This document shows, one piece after another, positions 37,546 to 48,014 of a stretch of DNA of 64,000 nucleotides. Numbering within the stretch: position 1 is the stretch's first letter; each line of letters opens with the position of its first letter. The notes beneath the pieces are model-generated. The model made no database searches. It was not told where the DNA came from and was given only the letters and a program-made list of their open reading frames with translations. The position numbers and the translations under genes are program-made. This stretch comes from Alphaproteobacteria bacterium (GTDB lineage Bacteria; Pseudomonadota; Alphaproteobacteria; Micavibrionales; Micavibrionaceae): the NCBI GenBank assembly GCA_020848095.1, contig JADLAT010000003.1, positions 62,001-126,000 of the forward strand, written 5' to 3'.

Positions 37546-38370
37546 ATGGCTTTACCTGAATTCACAATGCGTCAACTTCTCGAAGCCGGCGTTCACTTTG
37601 GTCACCACACACGCCGCTGGAACCCTAAAATGCGCCACTATCTTTTCGGCGTTAGAAACGGGGTCCACATTATCGACCTTCAACAAACAACACCTATGCT
37701 GAACACAGCCCTCAAAGCGATGCGCGACATTGTCGCCAATGGCGGGCGGGTTTTGTTCGTTGGAACAAAACATCAGGCCGCCGGCAAAGTTGCCGAGGCC
37801 GCGCGCAGAAGCGGACAATACTACGTCAATCACCGCTGGCTTGGCGGCATGATGACAAACTGGAAAACCATTTCCCTTTCGATCAACCGCCTTCGCGAGC
37901 TTAACAGCATTATCGAAAGCCCGGAAATGACCGCGCTTCGGACAAAAAAAGAAATTCTGATGCTCAACCGTGAGCGTGAAAAGCTTGAGCTTTCCATCGG
38001 CGGCATCAAGGACATGGGCGGCCAGCCTGACGCTCTGTTCATCATTGACATCACAAAAGAGGACATCGCCGTTAAAGAAGCGAATAAGCTGGGCATTCCT
38101 GTTTTTGCACTGGCCGATTCCAATGCTGACCCCGATGGTATTGATTACCTGATCCCCGGCAATGATGACGCTCTGCGGGCGATTGATCTGATCTGCAACC
38201 TGTTTTCAGAAGCAATCCTTGATGGCTTGCAGGCGGAAATGGCCGCACGCGGCAGCAAGGAAGCAAAAGCGGCTCCTGAGAAGAAAAAGGCTGGCGAAAA
38301 GGCAGAAGGTGCCGAAGCCGCCGCAGAGCCCGAAGCCGAGGAAGAGCCAAAGAAACAGGCCATTGCCTAA
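37546..38370 (+). CDS. rpsB: 30S ribosomal protein S2
   Basis: S2 binds the back of the 30S subunit between head and body. The protein starts with [24 protein letters not shown] and contains [10 protein letters not shown] and [20 protein letters not shown], all diagnostic. It is 274 residues, with a C-terminal Glu/Lys/Ala-rich tail of about 45 residues beyond the S2 core, a common alphaproteobacterial extension. tsf follows after 48 bases and the two form the classical rpsB-tsf operon. Confidence 0.98.
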   Translation: MALPEFTMRQLLEAGVHFGHHTRRWNPKMRHYLFGVRNGVHIIDLQQTTPMLNTALKAMRDIVANGGRVLFVGTKHQAAGKVAEAARRSGQYYVNHRWLGGMMTNWKTISLSINRLRELNSIIESPEMTALRTKKEILMLNREREKLELSIGGIKDMGGQPDALFIIDITKEDIAVKEANKLGIPVFALADSNADPDGIDYLIPGNDDALRAIDLICNLFSEAILDGLQAEMAARGSKEAKAAPEKKKAGEKAEGAEAAAEPEAEEEPKKQAIA

Positions 38371-38418
38371 ATCTTGCTTTTAAAACTTAAATCTTAAAAT
38401 ATACGGAAGGTCAAAAAA

Positions 38419-39339
38419 ATGGCTGAAATAACAGCATCCCTTGTCAAAGAACTGCGCGAAAAAACTGGTGCCGGTATGATGGACGCAAAAAATGCGCTGG
38501 TCGAAAACGGCGGCGACATGGAAGCATCCGTGGACTGGCTGCGCAAAAAAGGTCTGGCCAAAGCCGCCAAGAAATCCGGGCGCACCGCCGCAGAAGGCCT
38601 TGTCGCCATCGCCACACAGGGCCATAAGGGCGCAGTTGTTGAAGTTAACTCCGAAACGGATTTCGTAGCCCGTAACGAATCTTTCCAGGCCTTTGTTACG
38701 CAAGTGGCTCAAAAAGCCGTTGGCATTCATGGCGCCGATGAATTACTGGCCCTTGAGCTTGAAGGCGGCAAAGCCGTTTCAACGGCACTGACCGATCTGA
38801 TTGCCAAAATCGGCGAACACATGACGGTACGCCGCGCGGACAGCCTTGAGGTTTCTCAAGGCGCCGTTGTCGGGTACATTCACGGCGCCCTGTCCGAGGA
38901 TGCCGGAAAAATCGGCGTTCTGGTTGCTCTGGAATCATCGGCTCCGGCTGAAAAGCTTCAGGCCGCCGGAAAGCAGATCGCTATGCACGTTGCCGCCGCA
39001 AACCCGCAGTTTCTGGACGTAAGCAGCGTAGACACTTCAGCGCTGGAGCGAGAAAAAGATGTTCTGCGCGCGCAAGCCAAAGCTTCGGGCAAGCCTGATG
39101 ATATTATTGAGAAAATGCTGGATGGCCGTTTGCGTAAATACTATGAGGAAGTCTGCCTTACCGAGCAGATTTTCGTAATAGACGGCGAAACAAAAATTTC
39201 GAAGTTTCTGGGAAAAATCGGTCAGGACGTCGGCGCACCCGTCAAACTCACCGGCTTTATTCGCTTCCAGCTCGGTGAGGGGATCGAGAAAGAAGAAGAA
39301 GATTTCGCAGCCGAAGTGGCCAAAGTGGCCAACTCTTAA
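38419..39339 (+). CDS. tsf: Elongation factor Ts
   Basis: EF-Ts is the nucleotide exchange factor for EF-Tu. The N-terminal UBA-like domain contains [16 protein letters not shown], and the core includes [10 protein letters not shown], the segment that inserts into EF-Tu. The C-terminal module FGRL-like region reads [11 protein letters not shown]. It is 306 residues, as expected. An intrinsic terminator follows directly, closing the rpsB-tsf operon. Confidence 0.97.
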   Translation: MAEITASLVKELREKTGAGMMDAKNALVENGGDMEASVDWLRKKGLAKAAKKSGRTAAEGLVAIATQGHKGAVVEVNSETDFVARNESFQAFVTQVAQKAVGIHGADELLALELEGGKAVSTALTDLIAKIGEHMTVRRADSLEVSQGAVVGYIHGALSEDAGKIGVLVALESSAPAEKLQAAGKQIAMHVAAANPQFLDVSSVDTSALEREKDVLRAQAKASGKPDDIIEKMLDGRLRKYYEEVCLTEQIFVIDGETKISKFLGKIGQDVGAPVKLTGFIRFQLGEGIEKEEEDFAAEVAKVANS

Positions 39340-39354
39340 GAGCTTCTCGAGTTC

Positions 39355-39381
39355 AACCCCCGCCATAAGCGGGGGTTTTTT
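39355..39381 (+). terminator. Strong Rho-independent terminator after tsf
   Basis: AACCCCCGC (39355-39363) pairs perfectly with GCGGGGGTT (39369-39377) around CATAA and is followed by a T-run. This is a textbook terminator. Confidence 0.95.
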
Positions 39382-39464
39382 CTGGTTCTTCCTCTTTCAC
39401 CAGTTGCCTTGCGCAGGCGCAATCTTTATCCTGCCCTGTGTGTTTTAAAGATGGGAATACGAAT

Positions 39465-40223
39465 ATGAGTGCAAAGGCGCTGCCGCGTAGCGAAGAACAG
39501 GCTTTGGCCGATATGAAAAATTACCGGCGCATTATGCTGAAAATGTCCGGCGAAGTTCTTATGGGGGACAAAGAATATGGTCTGGACCCCGAAACCGTAA
39601 ACCGCGTCGCCGAAGACATCCGCGAAGTCGTCGCCCAAGGCATTCAGGTTTGTGTTGTGGTCGGGGCGGGCAATATTTTTCGCGGCGTGTCCGGCGCGGC
39701 AACCGGCATGGATAGAACGACCGCAGATTATATGGGCATGCTGGGCATTGTGATCAATGCGCTGGCGCTGCAAAACGCGCTGGAGCATCTGGGCGTGCAA
39801 ACCCGCGTACAGACCGCGATTCGTATGGATGCCATTTGCGAACCTTATATCCGGCGCAAAGCCATGCGCCACATGGAAAAAGGGCGTGTCGTTATTTTCG
39901 CTGCCGGAACCGGCAACCCTTATTTTACAACAGATACCGCCGGCGCGCTGCGGGCTTCGGAAATGGATTGCGATGCCATATTCAAAGGAACCAAGGTGGA
40001 CGGCGTTTACTCCTCCGACCCGGAAAAGGACCCTGCGGCGGAGCATTACAGCCACATCAGCTATATGGATGTCCTGACCAAGGATTTGAAAGTAATGGAC
40101 GCCACGGCCATTTCTCTGGCGCGGGAAAACAATATCCCGATCATCATTTTTTCAGTAAAGGAAAAGGGGCGCTTTGCGGAAGTCGTGCGCTCCGAAGGTA
40201 AATTCACTATAGTGACCAATTAA
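39465..40223 (+). CDS. pyrH: Uridylate kinase
   Basis: PyrH is the hexameric bacterial UMP kinase making UDP for RNA, UDP-sugars and CTP. It shows [13 protein letters not shown] near the N-terminus, the phosphate-binding [10 protein letters not shown] and the uracil-site region [17 protein letters not shown] chose the ATG at 39465 (252 residues), which follows GGGAA; an ATG at 39438 would add nine residues unlike the family. It begins the envelope and translation gene run to rseP. A promoter must lie in the 80 bases after the tsf terminator, but none is clear. Confidence 0.95.
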   Translation: MSAKALPRSEEQALADMKNYRRIMLKMSGEVLMGDKEYGLDPETVNRVAEDIREVVAQGIQVCVVVGAGNIFRGVSGAATGMDRTTADYMGMLGIVINALALQNALEHLGVQTRVQTAIRMDAICEPYIRRKAMRHMEKGRVVIFAAGTGNPYFTTDTAGALRASEMDCDAIFKGTKVDGVYSSDPEKDPAAEHYSHISYMDVLTKDLKVMDATAISLARENNIPIIIFSVKEKGRFAEVVRSEGKFTIVTN

Positions 40224-40243
40224 ATTTTTGAAGGAGAAGCACC

Positions 40244-40786
40244 ATGTCTTACGATAAGAATGACATCAAACGCCGCATGGATGGCGCGATTGACGTTTTA
40301 GCGAAAGAATTTGGCGGCCTGAGGACGGGACGCGCCTCGATCAGCCTGCTCGACCCCGTCATGGTTGAAGCCTATGGCAACAAAATGCCGCTCAACCAGA
40401 TCGGCACCGTTGCCGTCCCGGAGCCGCGCATGCTGACCGTTCAGGTCTGGGACGCCGGTATGGTCAAGGCCACGGAAAAAGCCATCCGCGAGGCCGGCCT
40501 TGGCCTGAACCCCATGCCGGAGGGCACAACGATCCGCATTCCCATTCCGGACCTGAACGAGGAGCGCCGTAAGGAGCTTCAGAAAGTCGCCGGAAAATAT
40601 GCGGAAAGCGCCCGCGTTTCTGTGCGCAACGTCCGCCGTGACGGCATGGACAGCATCAAGAAGAGTGATGAGCCGGAAGATGAACAAAAGCGTCAATCCG
40701 ATGAAGTCCAAAAAACCACGGATGAGGCCATCAAAAAGATTGATACAATGCTGGCCGATAAAGAAAAAGACATCATGAAGGTGTAA
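40244..40786 (+). CDS. frr: Ribosome recycling factor
   Basis: RRF splits post-termination ribosomes together with EF-G. The protein has 180 residues, close to the usual 185. [20 protein letters not shown] and the C-terminal [13 protein letters not shown] are typical. GAAGGAG lies 7 bases before the ATG. It follows pyrH by 20 bases, the nearly universal order. Confidence 0.97.
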   Translation: MSYDKNDIKRRMDGAIDVLAKEFGGLRTGRASISLLDPVMVEAYGNKMPLNQIGTVAVPEPRMLTVQVWDAGMVKATEKAIREAGLGLNPMPEGTTIRIPIPDLNEERRKELQKVAGKYAESARVSVRNVRRDGMDSIKKSDEPEDEQKRQSDEVQKTTDEAIKKIDTMLADKEKDIMKV

Positions 40787-40843
40787 AACAGACGCGTTTT
40801 ATACCCCTAAGACACAAACAGGCTGAAAGGAGGAAGTTGGGAT

Positions 40844-41620
40844 ATGAAAAAAAATTCGCAGGATTCTGAATGCCAGAAAATCGACAGCGATATTGAATCC
40901 GCCGCTCCCATTTCCCCCGCACGCCATGTTGCGATCATTATGGATGGCAATGGCCGCTGGGCGGCAAAACGAACCTTGCCGCGCACAGCCGGTCATAAAC
41001 AAGGCGCGGAAGCCGCCCGCAAAGTCACAAAGGCTGCGGCTGAGCTCGGCATTCGTTATTTAACGCTCTTTGGTTTTTCCTCAGAGAACTGGAACAGACC
41101 CGAAAGCGAAATTCGGGATTTGATGAATCTCCTGCGCTATTACTTGCGGGCAGAAACAGCAGAGCTTCACAAAAACGGCGCACGGCTGCGCGTCATTGGC
41201 GACCGGCGGGCCTTTGATCCTGATATTCTCAAACTGATTGAAAATGCAGAAACACTGACAGAAGACAACGCCGGGATTACGGTTATTATTGCGCTGAATT
41301 ACGGTGGCCGCAATGACATTCTAAGCGCCGTTCAGCGCCTGCACCACGCCCATCTCGGGCAAAAACTGGACATGGAAACGATAGAGGCGCAATTCCCGGG
41401 GTTTTTAATGACCGCCGGAATTCCGGAGCCGGATTTGATGATCCGGACAAGCGGCGAAATACGGATCAGCAATTTCCTGCTCTGGCAATGTGCCTACACC
41501 GAGTTTATTTTCACGCAAACGCTATGGCCTGACTTCTCGAAAGATGACCTTAGAGCCGCTCTGGAGGAGTTTTCAGCGCGCGACCGTCGTTTCGGAGCCC
41601 TGAAACAATCGGGAAGGTAA
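40844..41620 (+). CDS. uppS: Isoprenyl transferase (undecaprenyl diphosphate synthase)
   Basis: UppS condenses IPP onto farnesyl diphosphate to form the C55 lipid carrier for peptidoglycan and O-antigen. The catalytic aspartate is in AIIMDGNGRWA near residue 35, and FGFSSENWNRP and RTSGEIRISNFLLWQ complete the cis-prenyltransferase signature. 258 residues including a polar N-terminal extension of about 25. It has an excellent ribosome binding site (GGAGGAAG). It draws on the MEP pathway genes ispG and dxr. Confidence 0.96.
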   Translation: MKKNSQDSECQKIDSDIESAAPISPARHVAIIMDGNGRWAAKRTLPRTAGHKQGAEAARKVTKAAAELGIRYLTLFGFSSENWNRPESEIRDLMNLLRYYLRAETAELHKNGARLRVIGDRRAFDPDILKLIENAETLTEDNAGITVIIALNYGGRNDILSAVQRLHHAHLGQKLDMETIEAQFPGFLMTAGIPEPDLMIRTSGEIRISNFLLWQCAYTEFIFTQTLWPDFSKDDLRAALEEFSARDRRFGALKQSGR

Positions 41621-41625
41621 AGCGG

Positions 41626-42312
41626 ATGAGCCGTTTTGATTTATCGTCCCTGCGCCAGCGGATTTTCTCCGCCATAATTCTTATTCCGGCTGTACTATGG
41701 GCCATATGGACGGGGCAGACCGCCTTTGCCGCCATGTTGTTGATCGGCGCAGCCATCACCCTTTACGAATGGAGCGCAATGGCCCGAAAACTGCCGCGCC
41801 CGTCTCTTTATTTTTCTCTGGGCCTTGTCTATATCGCCATAAGCTATTGCAGCTATTACCTGTTAAGAGAGCAATATAGCTTTGAATACACAATGGCCTG
41901 CATGGTTCTGGTCTGGGCCAGCGATAGCGGCGCTTATTTTGCCGGAAAAACCATCGGCGGACCAAAGCTTGCGATAGGGATCAGCCCGAATAAAACATGG
42001 GCGGGATTTTTCGGGGCGTTGCTAACGCCCGCCGTGGTGGCTGTGATCTGGCTACTGGCTCACAACGCGCTTTCACCCTCGCCATCCATGCCCGCCATTA
42101 TATATATTGCCGGATTCCTGACTGGCGCGCTCATGGGCGCGATCGGGCAGGGGGGTGATCTTCTCATCTCCATGATGAAACGAAAATCCGGAGTCAAAGA
42201 CAGCGGAAACCTGATACCGGGGCATGGCGGCCTGCTCGACCGGATTGACTCTCTCATGCCCAACGCCGTCATTTTTTACCTTATTATCAAGGCTGTGGAC
42301 TATGCCTACTAA
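41626..42312 (+). CDS. cdsA: Phosphatidate cytidylyltransferase
   Basis: CdsA makes CDP-diacylglycerol, the precursor of all phospholipids. It is a polytopic inner-membrane protein of 228 residues. The signature SMMKRKSGVKDSGNLIPGHG with LLDRIDS is complete, and WASDSGAYFAGKTIGG precedes it. At 228 residues it is shorter than E. coli CdsA (285), mainly at the N-terminus. It starts 5 bases after uppS and overlaps dxr by 11 bases. Confidence 0.95.
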   Translation: MSRFDLSSLRQRIFSAIILIPAVLWAIWTGQTAFAAMLLIGAAITLYEWSAMARKLPRPSLYFSLGLVYIAISYCSYYLLREQYSFEYTMACMVLVWASDSGAYFAGKTIGGPKLAIGISPNKTWAGFFGALLTPAVVAVIWLLAHNALSPSPSMPAIIYIAGFLTGALMGAIGQGGDLLISMMKRKSGVKDSGNLIPGHGGLLDRIDSLMPNAVIFYLIIKAVDYAY

Positions 42313-43498
42313 AAAGCGCGTATCTATACTCGGCGTCACAGGCTCGATCGGGCAAAATACGGCAGATGTCATTCTCGCGCACCCGGATTTATTTGAGGTC
42401 GATGTGGTCACGGCGGGAAACAATCCCGAAAAACTGGCCGATATGGCACAAAAATTAAATGCAAAACAGGCCATCATCGCAAATTCACAGGCAGAACCTG
42501 CGCTCGCAGATCTGCTGGAGGGCAGCGGTATTCAGGCGCTCAGCGGCAAGTCGGCCCTTAAAAACGCCATAAACCCGGACACGGATATAACGGTTTCGGC
42601 CATAACCGGACTGGCCGGGCTGCCGCCCTTGATGCATGCCCTGCGCCACAGCCGCGCGGTGGCCATTGCGAACAAAGAACCTCTGGTGGCCGCCGGGCAA
42701 TTGGTCATGGCAGAGGCCCGGAAACATAATTGCCGCATTCTGCCCTTGGATAGTGAGCATAACGCCATATTTCAGATCTATGATTTCGAGCGCCCGGAAG
42801 GCGTAAGCCGCGTCATTTTAACCGCATCCGGCGGCCCGTTTCTACGCTGGTCCCACGAAAAAACCCGGCAGGTAACACCGGAGCAGGCCCTTCAGCATCC
42901 GACATGGTCAATGGGCCCCAAAATTTCTGTCGATAGCGCGACAATGATGAATAAAGCTCTGGAGATCATAGAGGCCCATATATTATTTGAACTCCCGGCC
43001 GAGAAAATCAGCGTTTTAATTCACCCGCAATCGGTTGTGCATTCTTTGGTGGAGTATAGCGATGGGTCCGTATTGGCCCAGATGGGCGCCAGCGACATGC
43101 GCACCCCCATCGCCCATGTTCTGGGCTGGCCCGACCGCATAGAAACCCCCGGGCGCAAATTGAATTTACAGACCCTCTCCGCCCTGAGCTTTGAAGAGCC
43201 TGACATGAATCAATTCCCGGCGCTGCGACTGGCTTATGAGTGTCTTGAGCGTGGCCCCGCTGCCTGCCTCGCGTTTAATGCCGCCAACGAGGTCGCCGTT
43301 GAGTTTTTTTTAAAGAATGATCTCGACTTCCATGGTATCTTGCGGGTAATAGAATATATGATGCAGAATGTGCCCGATACACTTCTGGATTCTCTTGAAG
43401 TTATCGAAGCTACAGACGCCGCCATCCGCGAGGAGGCAAAAAATTATATCATGACCGGCCGGATACGTACGTCGTCCGCCGATGCAAAACGAGGATAA
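42302..43498 (+). CDS. dxr: 1-deoxy-D-xylulose-5-phosphate reductoisomerase
   Basis: Dxr (IspC) carries out the second step of the MEP pathway with NADPH. It has the nucleotide-binding GVTGSIGQNTADVI at the N-terminus and LPLDSEHNAIFQ with the metal-binding acidic residues in the centre. The start ATG at 42302, inside the end of cdsA, gives 398 residues, the family size; an earlier GTG/ATG-type start at 42224 would add 26 residues overlapping cdsA. rseP follows after 9 bases. Confidence 0.96.
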   Translation: MPTKKRVSILGVTGSIGQNTADVILAHPDLFEVDVVTAGNNPEKLADMAQKLNAKQAIIANSQAEPALADLLEGSGIQALSGKSALKNAINPDTDITVSAITGLAGLPPLMHALRHSRAVAIANKEPLVAAGQLVMAEARKHNCRILPLDSEHNAIFQIYDFERPEGVSRVILTASGGPFLRWSHEKTRQVTPEQALQHPTWSMGPKISVDSATMMNKALEIIEAHILFELPAEKISVLIHPQSVVHSLVEYSDGSVLAQMGASDMRTPIAHVLGWPDRIETPGRKLNLQTLSALSFEEPDMNQFPALRLAYECLERGPAACLAFNAANEVAVEFFLKNDLDFHGILRVIEYMMQNVPDTLLDSLEVIEATDAAIREEAKNYIMTGRIRTSSADAKRG

Positions 43499-43507
43499 TC
43501 TACCGTT

Positions 43508-44896
43508 ATGAATTTTATAGAAGTTTTTCAAATGCTCGGTGGAAATCTCTGGTTTTACGGAGGGGCCTTCATCCTCGTACTGAGTATTCTGGTTTTTGTC
43601 CATGAATGGGGACACTACATTGTTGCGCGTCTGTGCGGCGTTGGCGTGGAAACATTCTCCATCGGTTTTGGTAAAGAGCTTTTCGGCGTAAATGACCGCA
43701 ACGGAACCCGCTGGAAAGTTTCTCTCGTACCGCTGGGCGGATACGTAAAACTCTATGGCGATATGGACCCGGCAAGCGCCGGCCACAGCGAGACCGTTGC
43801 CGAAGAGGGCGTGGAACCCGCCAGGCCCATGACACCGGAAGAGCGCAAAAAGGCTTTTTTCTCCCAGCCGGCCTGGAAGCGGGCGGCCATTGTGGTGGCT
43901 GGCCCGGCGATTAATTATCTTTTTGCCATTCTCATCCTCAGCTTTTTATTCACGTTCAACGGGCAACCAATAACGCCGCCTTCCGCAGCCGCCATTATTG
44001 GCGGGTCCAGCGCCGACAGGCACGGCTTCTTGCCGCACGATAAGATCATATCCATAGATGGCAAAAAAATTGGAACATTCGAAGACATCCGCCGGGAAAT
44101 GATGATCGGTCTGGATACGCAAAAGCGGTTCGTTCTGGAGCGAAACGGTGAGACACTGGAGATTCTGGCTTCTCCTGAGCGATTGGTCCGCGAGGACCGC
44201 TTCGGCTTCAAACAAAGCTTTGGCGTGTTAGGGCTCATCAGCCCGCGCCATGCCGTTAACATCGAGACCATCACCCATATCGACGGCACGGCCTATAATG
44301 ACGCGCAAAGCGTTCGTAAAGCCCTGCTGGAGCGGATGGGCGAAACATTCACGCTGGCGATAAAGCTGCCAAACGGCGAATCAGATGCGCTGACCGTAAA
44401 ACCGGTGAGCCAGTACAATGAAAGCCTTGCTGATCCTGAGGCCGCCGGCCCGCAGATTCTGTATCTGTCGGATGTGGATGCCAATATCTTTGTAAAATAC
44501 CCGTTTATAAAATCGGTAGGCGCGGCCACAAAAGAGTGCTGGGTCATCACGCGCGGCACTGTTGAGGCGCTCTGGCAGATGATCGTCGGCACAAGAAGCG
44601 CTTCAGAGCTGGGCGGCGTTATCCGGATCGGCGCGCTGGCCGGGGATATGGCGAAGCAGGGCATTATCGCTCTTGTGCTGTTCACCGCGCTGCTGTCCAT
44701 CAATCTGGGGCTTATCAACCTGTTCCCCATACCGATGCTCGATGGCGGACATCTTGTGTTTTATGCCTTTGAAACGGTGTTACGCCGCCCCGTTCCCGAG
44801 CGCATTCAGGAATACGCTTTTCGCATAGGTCTGGCCTTCCTCGTCGGGATTATGGTTTTTGCCAATCTCAGTGATATCGTCCAGCTCCTGACATAG
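43508..44896 (+). CDS. rseP: RIP metalloprotease RseP (site-2 protease)
   Basis: RseP cleaves membrane-bound regulators such as anti-sigma factors, and signal peptide remnants, inside the inner membrane. The zinc site HEWGH is at residues 32-36 and the third ligand is in PMLDGGHLVF near residue 405. PDZ-type periplasmic sequence lies between, e.g. around HGFLPHDKIISIDG. It is 462 residues with the usual four helices. GAGGA precedes the ATG. Placement just before bamA is conserved. Confidence 0.95.
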   Translation: MNFIEVFQMLGGNLWFYGGAFILVLSILVFVHEWGHYIVARLCGVGVETFSIGFGKELFGVNDRNGTRWKVSLVPLGGYVKLYGDMDPASAGHSETVAEEGVEPARPMTPEERKKAFFSQPAWKRAAIVVAGPAINYLFAILILSFLFTFNGQPITPPSAAAIIGGSSADRHGFLPHDKIISIDGKKIGTFEDIRREMMIGLDTQKRFVLERNGETLEILASPERLVREDRFGFKQSFGVLGLISPRHAVNIETITHIDGTAYNDAQSVRKALLERMGETFTLAIKLPNGESDALTVKPVSQYNESLADPEAAGPQILYLSDVDANIFVKYPFIKSVGAATKECWVITRGTVEALWQMIVGTRSASELGGVIRIGALAGDMAKQGIIALVLFTALLSINLGLINLFPIPMLDGGHLVFYAFETVLRRPVPERIQEYAFRIGLAFLVGIMVFANLSDIVQLLT

Positions 44897-44978
44897 TCAC
44901 CTTTTTTACGTGAATTGTAGAGATTCAGGCACAATTGGGGCTGGTTTTCATGCCAAAAATCAGCATAATAGTTTGCGA

Positions 44979-45011
44979 TTGTCATTTGCTGTTTAAGCCT
45001 TTAAATATAAT
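44979..45011 (+). promoter_or_regulatory. Possible promoter of bamA-skp
   Basis: TTGTCA (44979-44984) lies upstream of an AT-rich stretch containing TAAATA (45002-45007, spacing 17) and the perfect -10 TATAAT (45006-45011, spacing 21). Either combination is imperfect. The 144-base spacer after rseP is the natural place for a bamA promoter. Confidence 0.4.
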
Positions 45012-45040
45012 GACGTAAATATCTTAGTTATGGTGATTTT

Positions 45041-47308
45041 ATGCGCTTAATATCTCGTTTGTTTGTCTTGTCCCTGACGCTTTTGGCGCTGATCCCCGCC
45101 GGGGCTTCCGCACAAACGATAATTCGTGAAATCAGCATTGAGGGCACGCAGCGTATTGATCCTGCGACGGTTCGCTCTTACATGGATGTCTCTGTGGGGG
45201 ACCCGCTGGAGCGTGCAACGCTCGAAAAGGCCTTGAAAAACCTCTTCGCGACGGGGCTTTTTGCCGATGTCGCGCTCAGCCAGAACGGCTCTACATTGGT
45301 CGTTGATGTGGCTGAAAACCCCATTATCAATGAGATCGCATTTGAGGGGAACGATAAGCTCGAAGATGACCAGCTCCTCGCGGAAATTGATCTTCGCCCC
45401 CGGCAGGTCTTCACCAGAACGCGCGTACAAGCGGATGTCAGCCGTCTGTATCAGGTCTATCGCCGCAACGGACGATTCTCCGTGACGATAGAACCAAAAG
45501 TGATAAAACTGGATCAAAACCGGGTCAATCTGGTTTTTGAAATCACAGAAGGGGCCATAACCAAGGTCGAGACGATTCGCTTTGTCGGCAATAAACGCTA
45601 CGGCGATGACCGTCTGCGCAGCGAAATCAGCACAAAAGAATCCGCATGGTATCGCTTCATGAGCGCCGATGACCGTTACGACCCCGACCGCCTGAATTAC
45701 GATCAGGAGCTTTTGCGTCGTTTTTACCTCTCTCAGGGCTATGCTGATTTTCGTTTGATCTCGGCCATCGCCGAGCTGTCAAAAGAGTTCGACCGCTTCT
45801 TTGTAACATTCACACTAGAAGAGGGCGATCGCTACAAGGTCGGCAAAGTAGCGGTAAATTCCAACCTCAGAAATTTTGATGCCACCGTTTTACGCCCCGA
45901 AGTTAACGTGACGCAGGGTGAATGGTATGATGCTGATCTGGTACAGGAAAGCGTCGATAACCTGACCAACGCACTGGGCGACCGGCAATATGCCTTCGTG
46001 AATGTGCGCCCGGATGTAACCCGCAACCGCGAGTCCAAAACCGTTGATATCACCTTTAATATTGACGAAACCCCGAGAGTCTTTGTCGAACGCATGAACA
46101 TAAACGGTAACATGCGTACACTTGATAAAGTGGTTCGCCGCGAGATTGAACTGGTTGAAGGCGACCCGTTCAACCGCTCCAAGCTTGCAAAATCCGAGCA
46201 AAATATAAAAAATCTGGATTTCTTTGAAAAAGTTGACGTGACAACATCCCCGGGATCCGCGCCGGATAAAATGGTTGTTGATGTTGATGTGGCTGAAAAA
46301 TCAACGGGCGAGCTTTCTGTCGGTGCCGGTTTCTCCACCAATGACGGACCTTTGGCTGACTTTAGAATTCGCGAACGCAATTTCCTCGGCAAGGGGCAGG
46401 ACTTGCTCTTCGCAACAACCGTTGCCGGGCAGAGAACGGAGTTCGACCTGTCCTTCACGGAACCTTATTTCCTGGACCGCGATGTCTCCGCAGGTGCCGA
46501 TCTGTTTTACGTGACGCGCGATTTGCAGGATGAAAGCTCCTTCGACCAAAAACGTACTGGTGGAGCGCTACGTCTGGGATATCCACTTTCCGAACGTTGG
46601 CGTCAGACCTTGCGCTACCGCGTCGAAAGCAACGAAATTGAAAACGTGTCCTCCAATGCCTCCCGTTTCATTCAGGAGCAAGAGGGAAAAAGGGACACAT
46701 TCGCCCTTTCACAGCGCACAACCTATGACAATCGGGATAGCACCATTTTCCCGACGGAAGGCCTGCTTTACTGGCTGGACACCGAAGTTTCCGGTCTGGG
46801 CGGCGATTCCAAATACGTTTCTGGAAAGACCGGTCTTTCCTATTACTACCCGCTCTATGATCAGGTCGTCCTGAACGCTCTGGGAGAAGTCGGCGCTATC
46901 GAAGGCTACGGCGATGAGAACGTAGCGATTAACGAACGTTTCTTCATTGGCGGAAACACGTTGCGCGGCTTTGAAAACTCAGGGATCGGCCCGCGCGACA
47001 GCGTGACAGAGGATGCTTTGGGCGGTAAATATTTCTATCGTGGGACGCTTGAATCCTCCTTTCCAATTGGCCTGCCTAATGAGCTTGGCGTTTTGGGACA
47101 TGCCTTCACGGATGCCGGCACGCTTGCCCGTATAGATGATACAGGCCCGGAAGTCCTGGACGAAAGCAGCGTAAGGGTCAGTGTCGGCCTTGGCGTTTCC
47201 TGGCGCTCCCCCTTCGGCCCCATCCGTGCGGATCTCAGCAAAGCCGTGGTCAAAGAAGACTACGACCAGACAGAAATCTTCAGGTTTAACTTTGGGACCC
47301 GTTTTTAA
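45041..47308 (+). CDS. bamA: Outer membrane protein assembly factor BamA
   Basis: BamA folds and inserts outer-membrane proteins. It has a signal peptide (to about residue 25, ASAQ), five POTRA repeats (first IREISIEGTQRIDPATV) and a C-terminal beta-barrel with the loop 6 motif GGNTLRGFE. It ends in FGTRF with the terminal aromatic. Length 755 residues. Together with skp downstream and the lpx genes it forms the conserved envelope cluster. Confidence 0.97.
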   Translation: MRLISRLFVLSLTLLALIPAGASAQTIIREISIEGTQRIDPATVRSYMDVSVGDPLERATLEKALKNLFATGLFADVALSQNGSTLVVDVAENPIINEIAFEGNDKLEDDQLLAEIDLRPRQVFTRTRVQADVSRLYQVYRRNGRFSVTIEPKVIKLDQNRVNLVFEITEGAITKVETIRFVGNKRYGDDRLRSEISTKESAWYRFMSADDRYDPDRLNYDQELLRRFYLSQGYADFRLISAIAELSKEFDRFFVTFTLEEGDRYKVGKVAVNSNLRNFDATVLRPEVNVTQGEWYDADLVQESVDNLTNALGDRQYAFVNVRPDVTRNRESKTVDITFNIDETPRVFVERMNINGNMRTLDKVVRREIELVEGDPFNRSKLAKSEQNIKNLDFFEKVDVTTSPGSAPDKMVVDVDVAEKSTGELSVGAGFSTNDGPLADFRIRERNFLGKGQDLLFATTVAGQRTEFDLSFTEPYFLDRDVSAGADLFYVTRDLQDESSFDQKRTGGALRLGYPLSERWRQTLRYRVESNEIENVSSNASRFIQEQEGKRDTFALSQRTTYDNRDSTIFPTEGLLYWLDTEVSGLGGDSKYVSGKTGLSYYYPLYDQVVLNALGEVGAIEGYGDENVAINERFFIGGNTLRGFENSGIGPRDSVTEDALGGKYFYRGTLESSFPIGLPNELGVLGHAFTDAGTLARIDDTGPEVLDESSVRVSVGLGVSWRSPFGPIRADLSKAVVKEDYDQTEIFRFNFGTRF

Positions 47309-47446
47309 TCTGTTATACACATCCCTGTATCCGGATCGGGTTAGACAAGGATAAAAGCGCCGAACGATACAGGCTCTATCTTGTAACGCCCGTTGATAAA
47401 GAAATCTAAATACAGGCCGGAAGTGAAAATACAGAGGATAGAAATA

Positions 47447-48001
47447 ATGTCTCGAATATTTTTTATGGCTCTTTTTTCCCTGTGTTTCTGGGGCGCGCCC
47501 CCCGCGAGTCTGGCTGAAACAGCCCCGGCGCAGACCAACACCATCGCTGTGGTGGATGTTCTGCGCATACTCACCCAATCCGATGCCGCTCTGAGCGTCC
47601 AAAAACAAAGAGAGACCCTGCGAGAGGCTTTCCTTGCGGAAATATCAAAAACGGAGCAGGCCCTGAGCCATGAAGAAAAAGAACTTTCTCAAAAGATGAG
47701 CGCCCTTCCGCAGGAAGACTACGCCAAGAAGAGATTGGCTTATGAGGAAAAACTTATCGACGCGCGCAAACTGGCGCAAAGCAGAAAGCAAACCCTGGAA
47801 GAGGCCTCAAACAAAGCCATGAGTGACCTCAGAGAAGCGCTTTATATCGTGGTTCAGGAAATCGCCAATGAGAAAAAATACGCGCTCGTCATTTCCAATC
47901 AGAATGTTATCGCCGGTGAAAAATCGCTCGACATTACCGAAGAAACCCTTCGACGCCTGAACGCCCGCGTGAAAGAAATCAAATTGAAACTAGAGAAATA
48001 A
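47447..48001 (+). CDS. skp: OmpH/Skp family periplasmic chaperone
   Basis: Skp holds unfolded outer-membrane proteins in the periplasm for BamA. The protein has a signal peptide (about 22 residues ending SLAE) and then the OmpH domain: [14 protein letters not shown] followed by a long charged coiled-coil region (about residues 60-120) and a closing beta segment [11 protein letters not shown]. The ATG at 47447 follows AGAGGA and gives 184 residues. An upstream in-frame start at 47393 would precede the signal peptide and is unlikely. Confidence 0.9.
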   Translation: MSRIFFMALFSLCFWGAPPASLAETAPAQTNTIAVVDVLRILTQSDAALSVQKQRETLREAFLAEISKTEQALSHEEKELSQKMSALPQEDYAKKRLAYEEKLIDARKLAQSRKQTLEEASNKAMSDLREALYIVVQEIANEKKYALVISNQNVIAGEKSLDITEETLRRLNARVKEIKLKLEK

Positions 48002-48014
48002 AGGTTCGAGATCT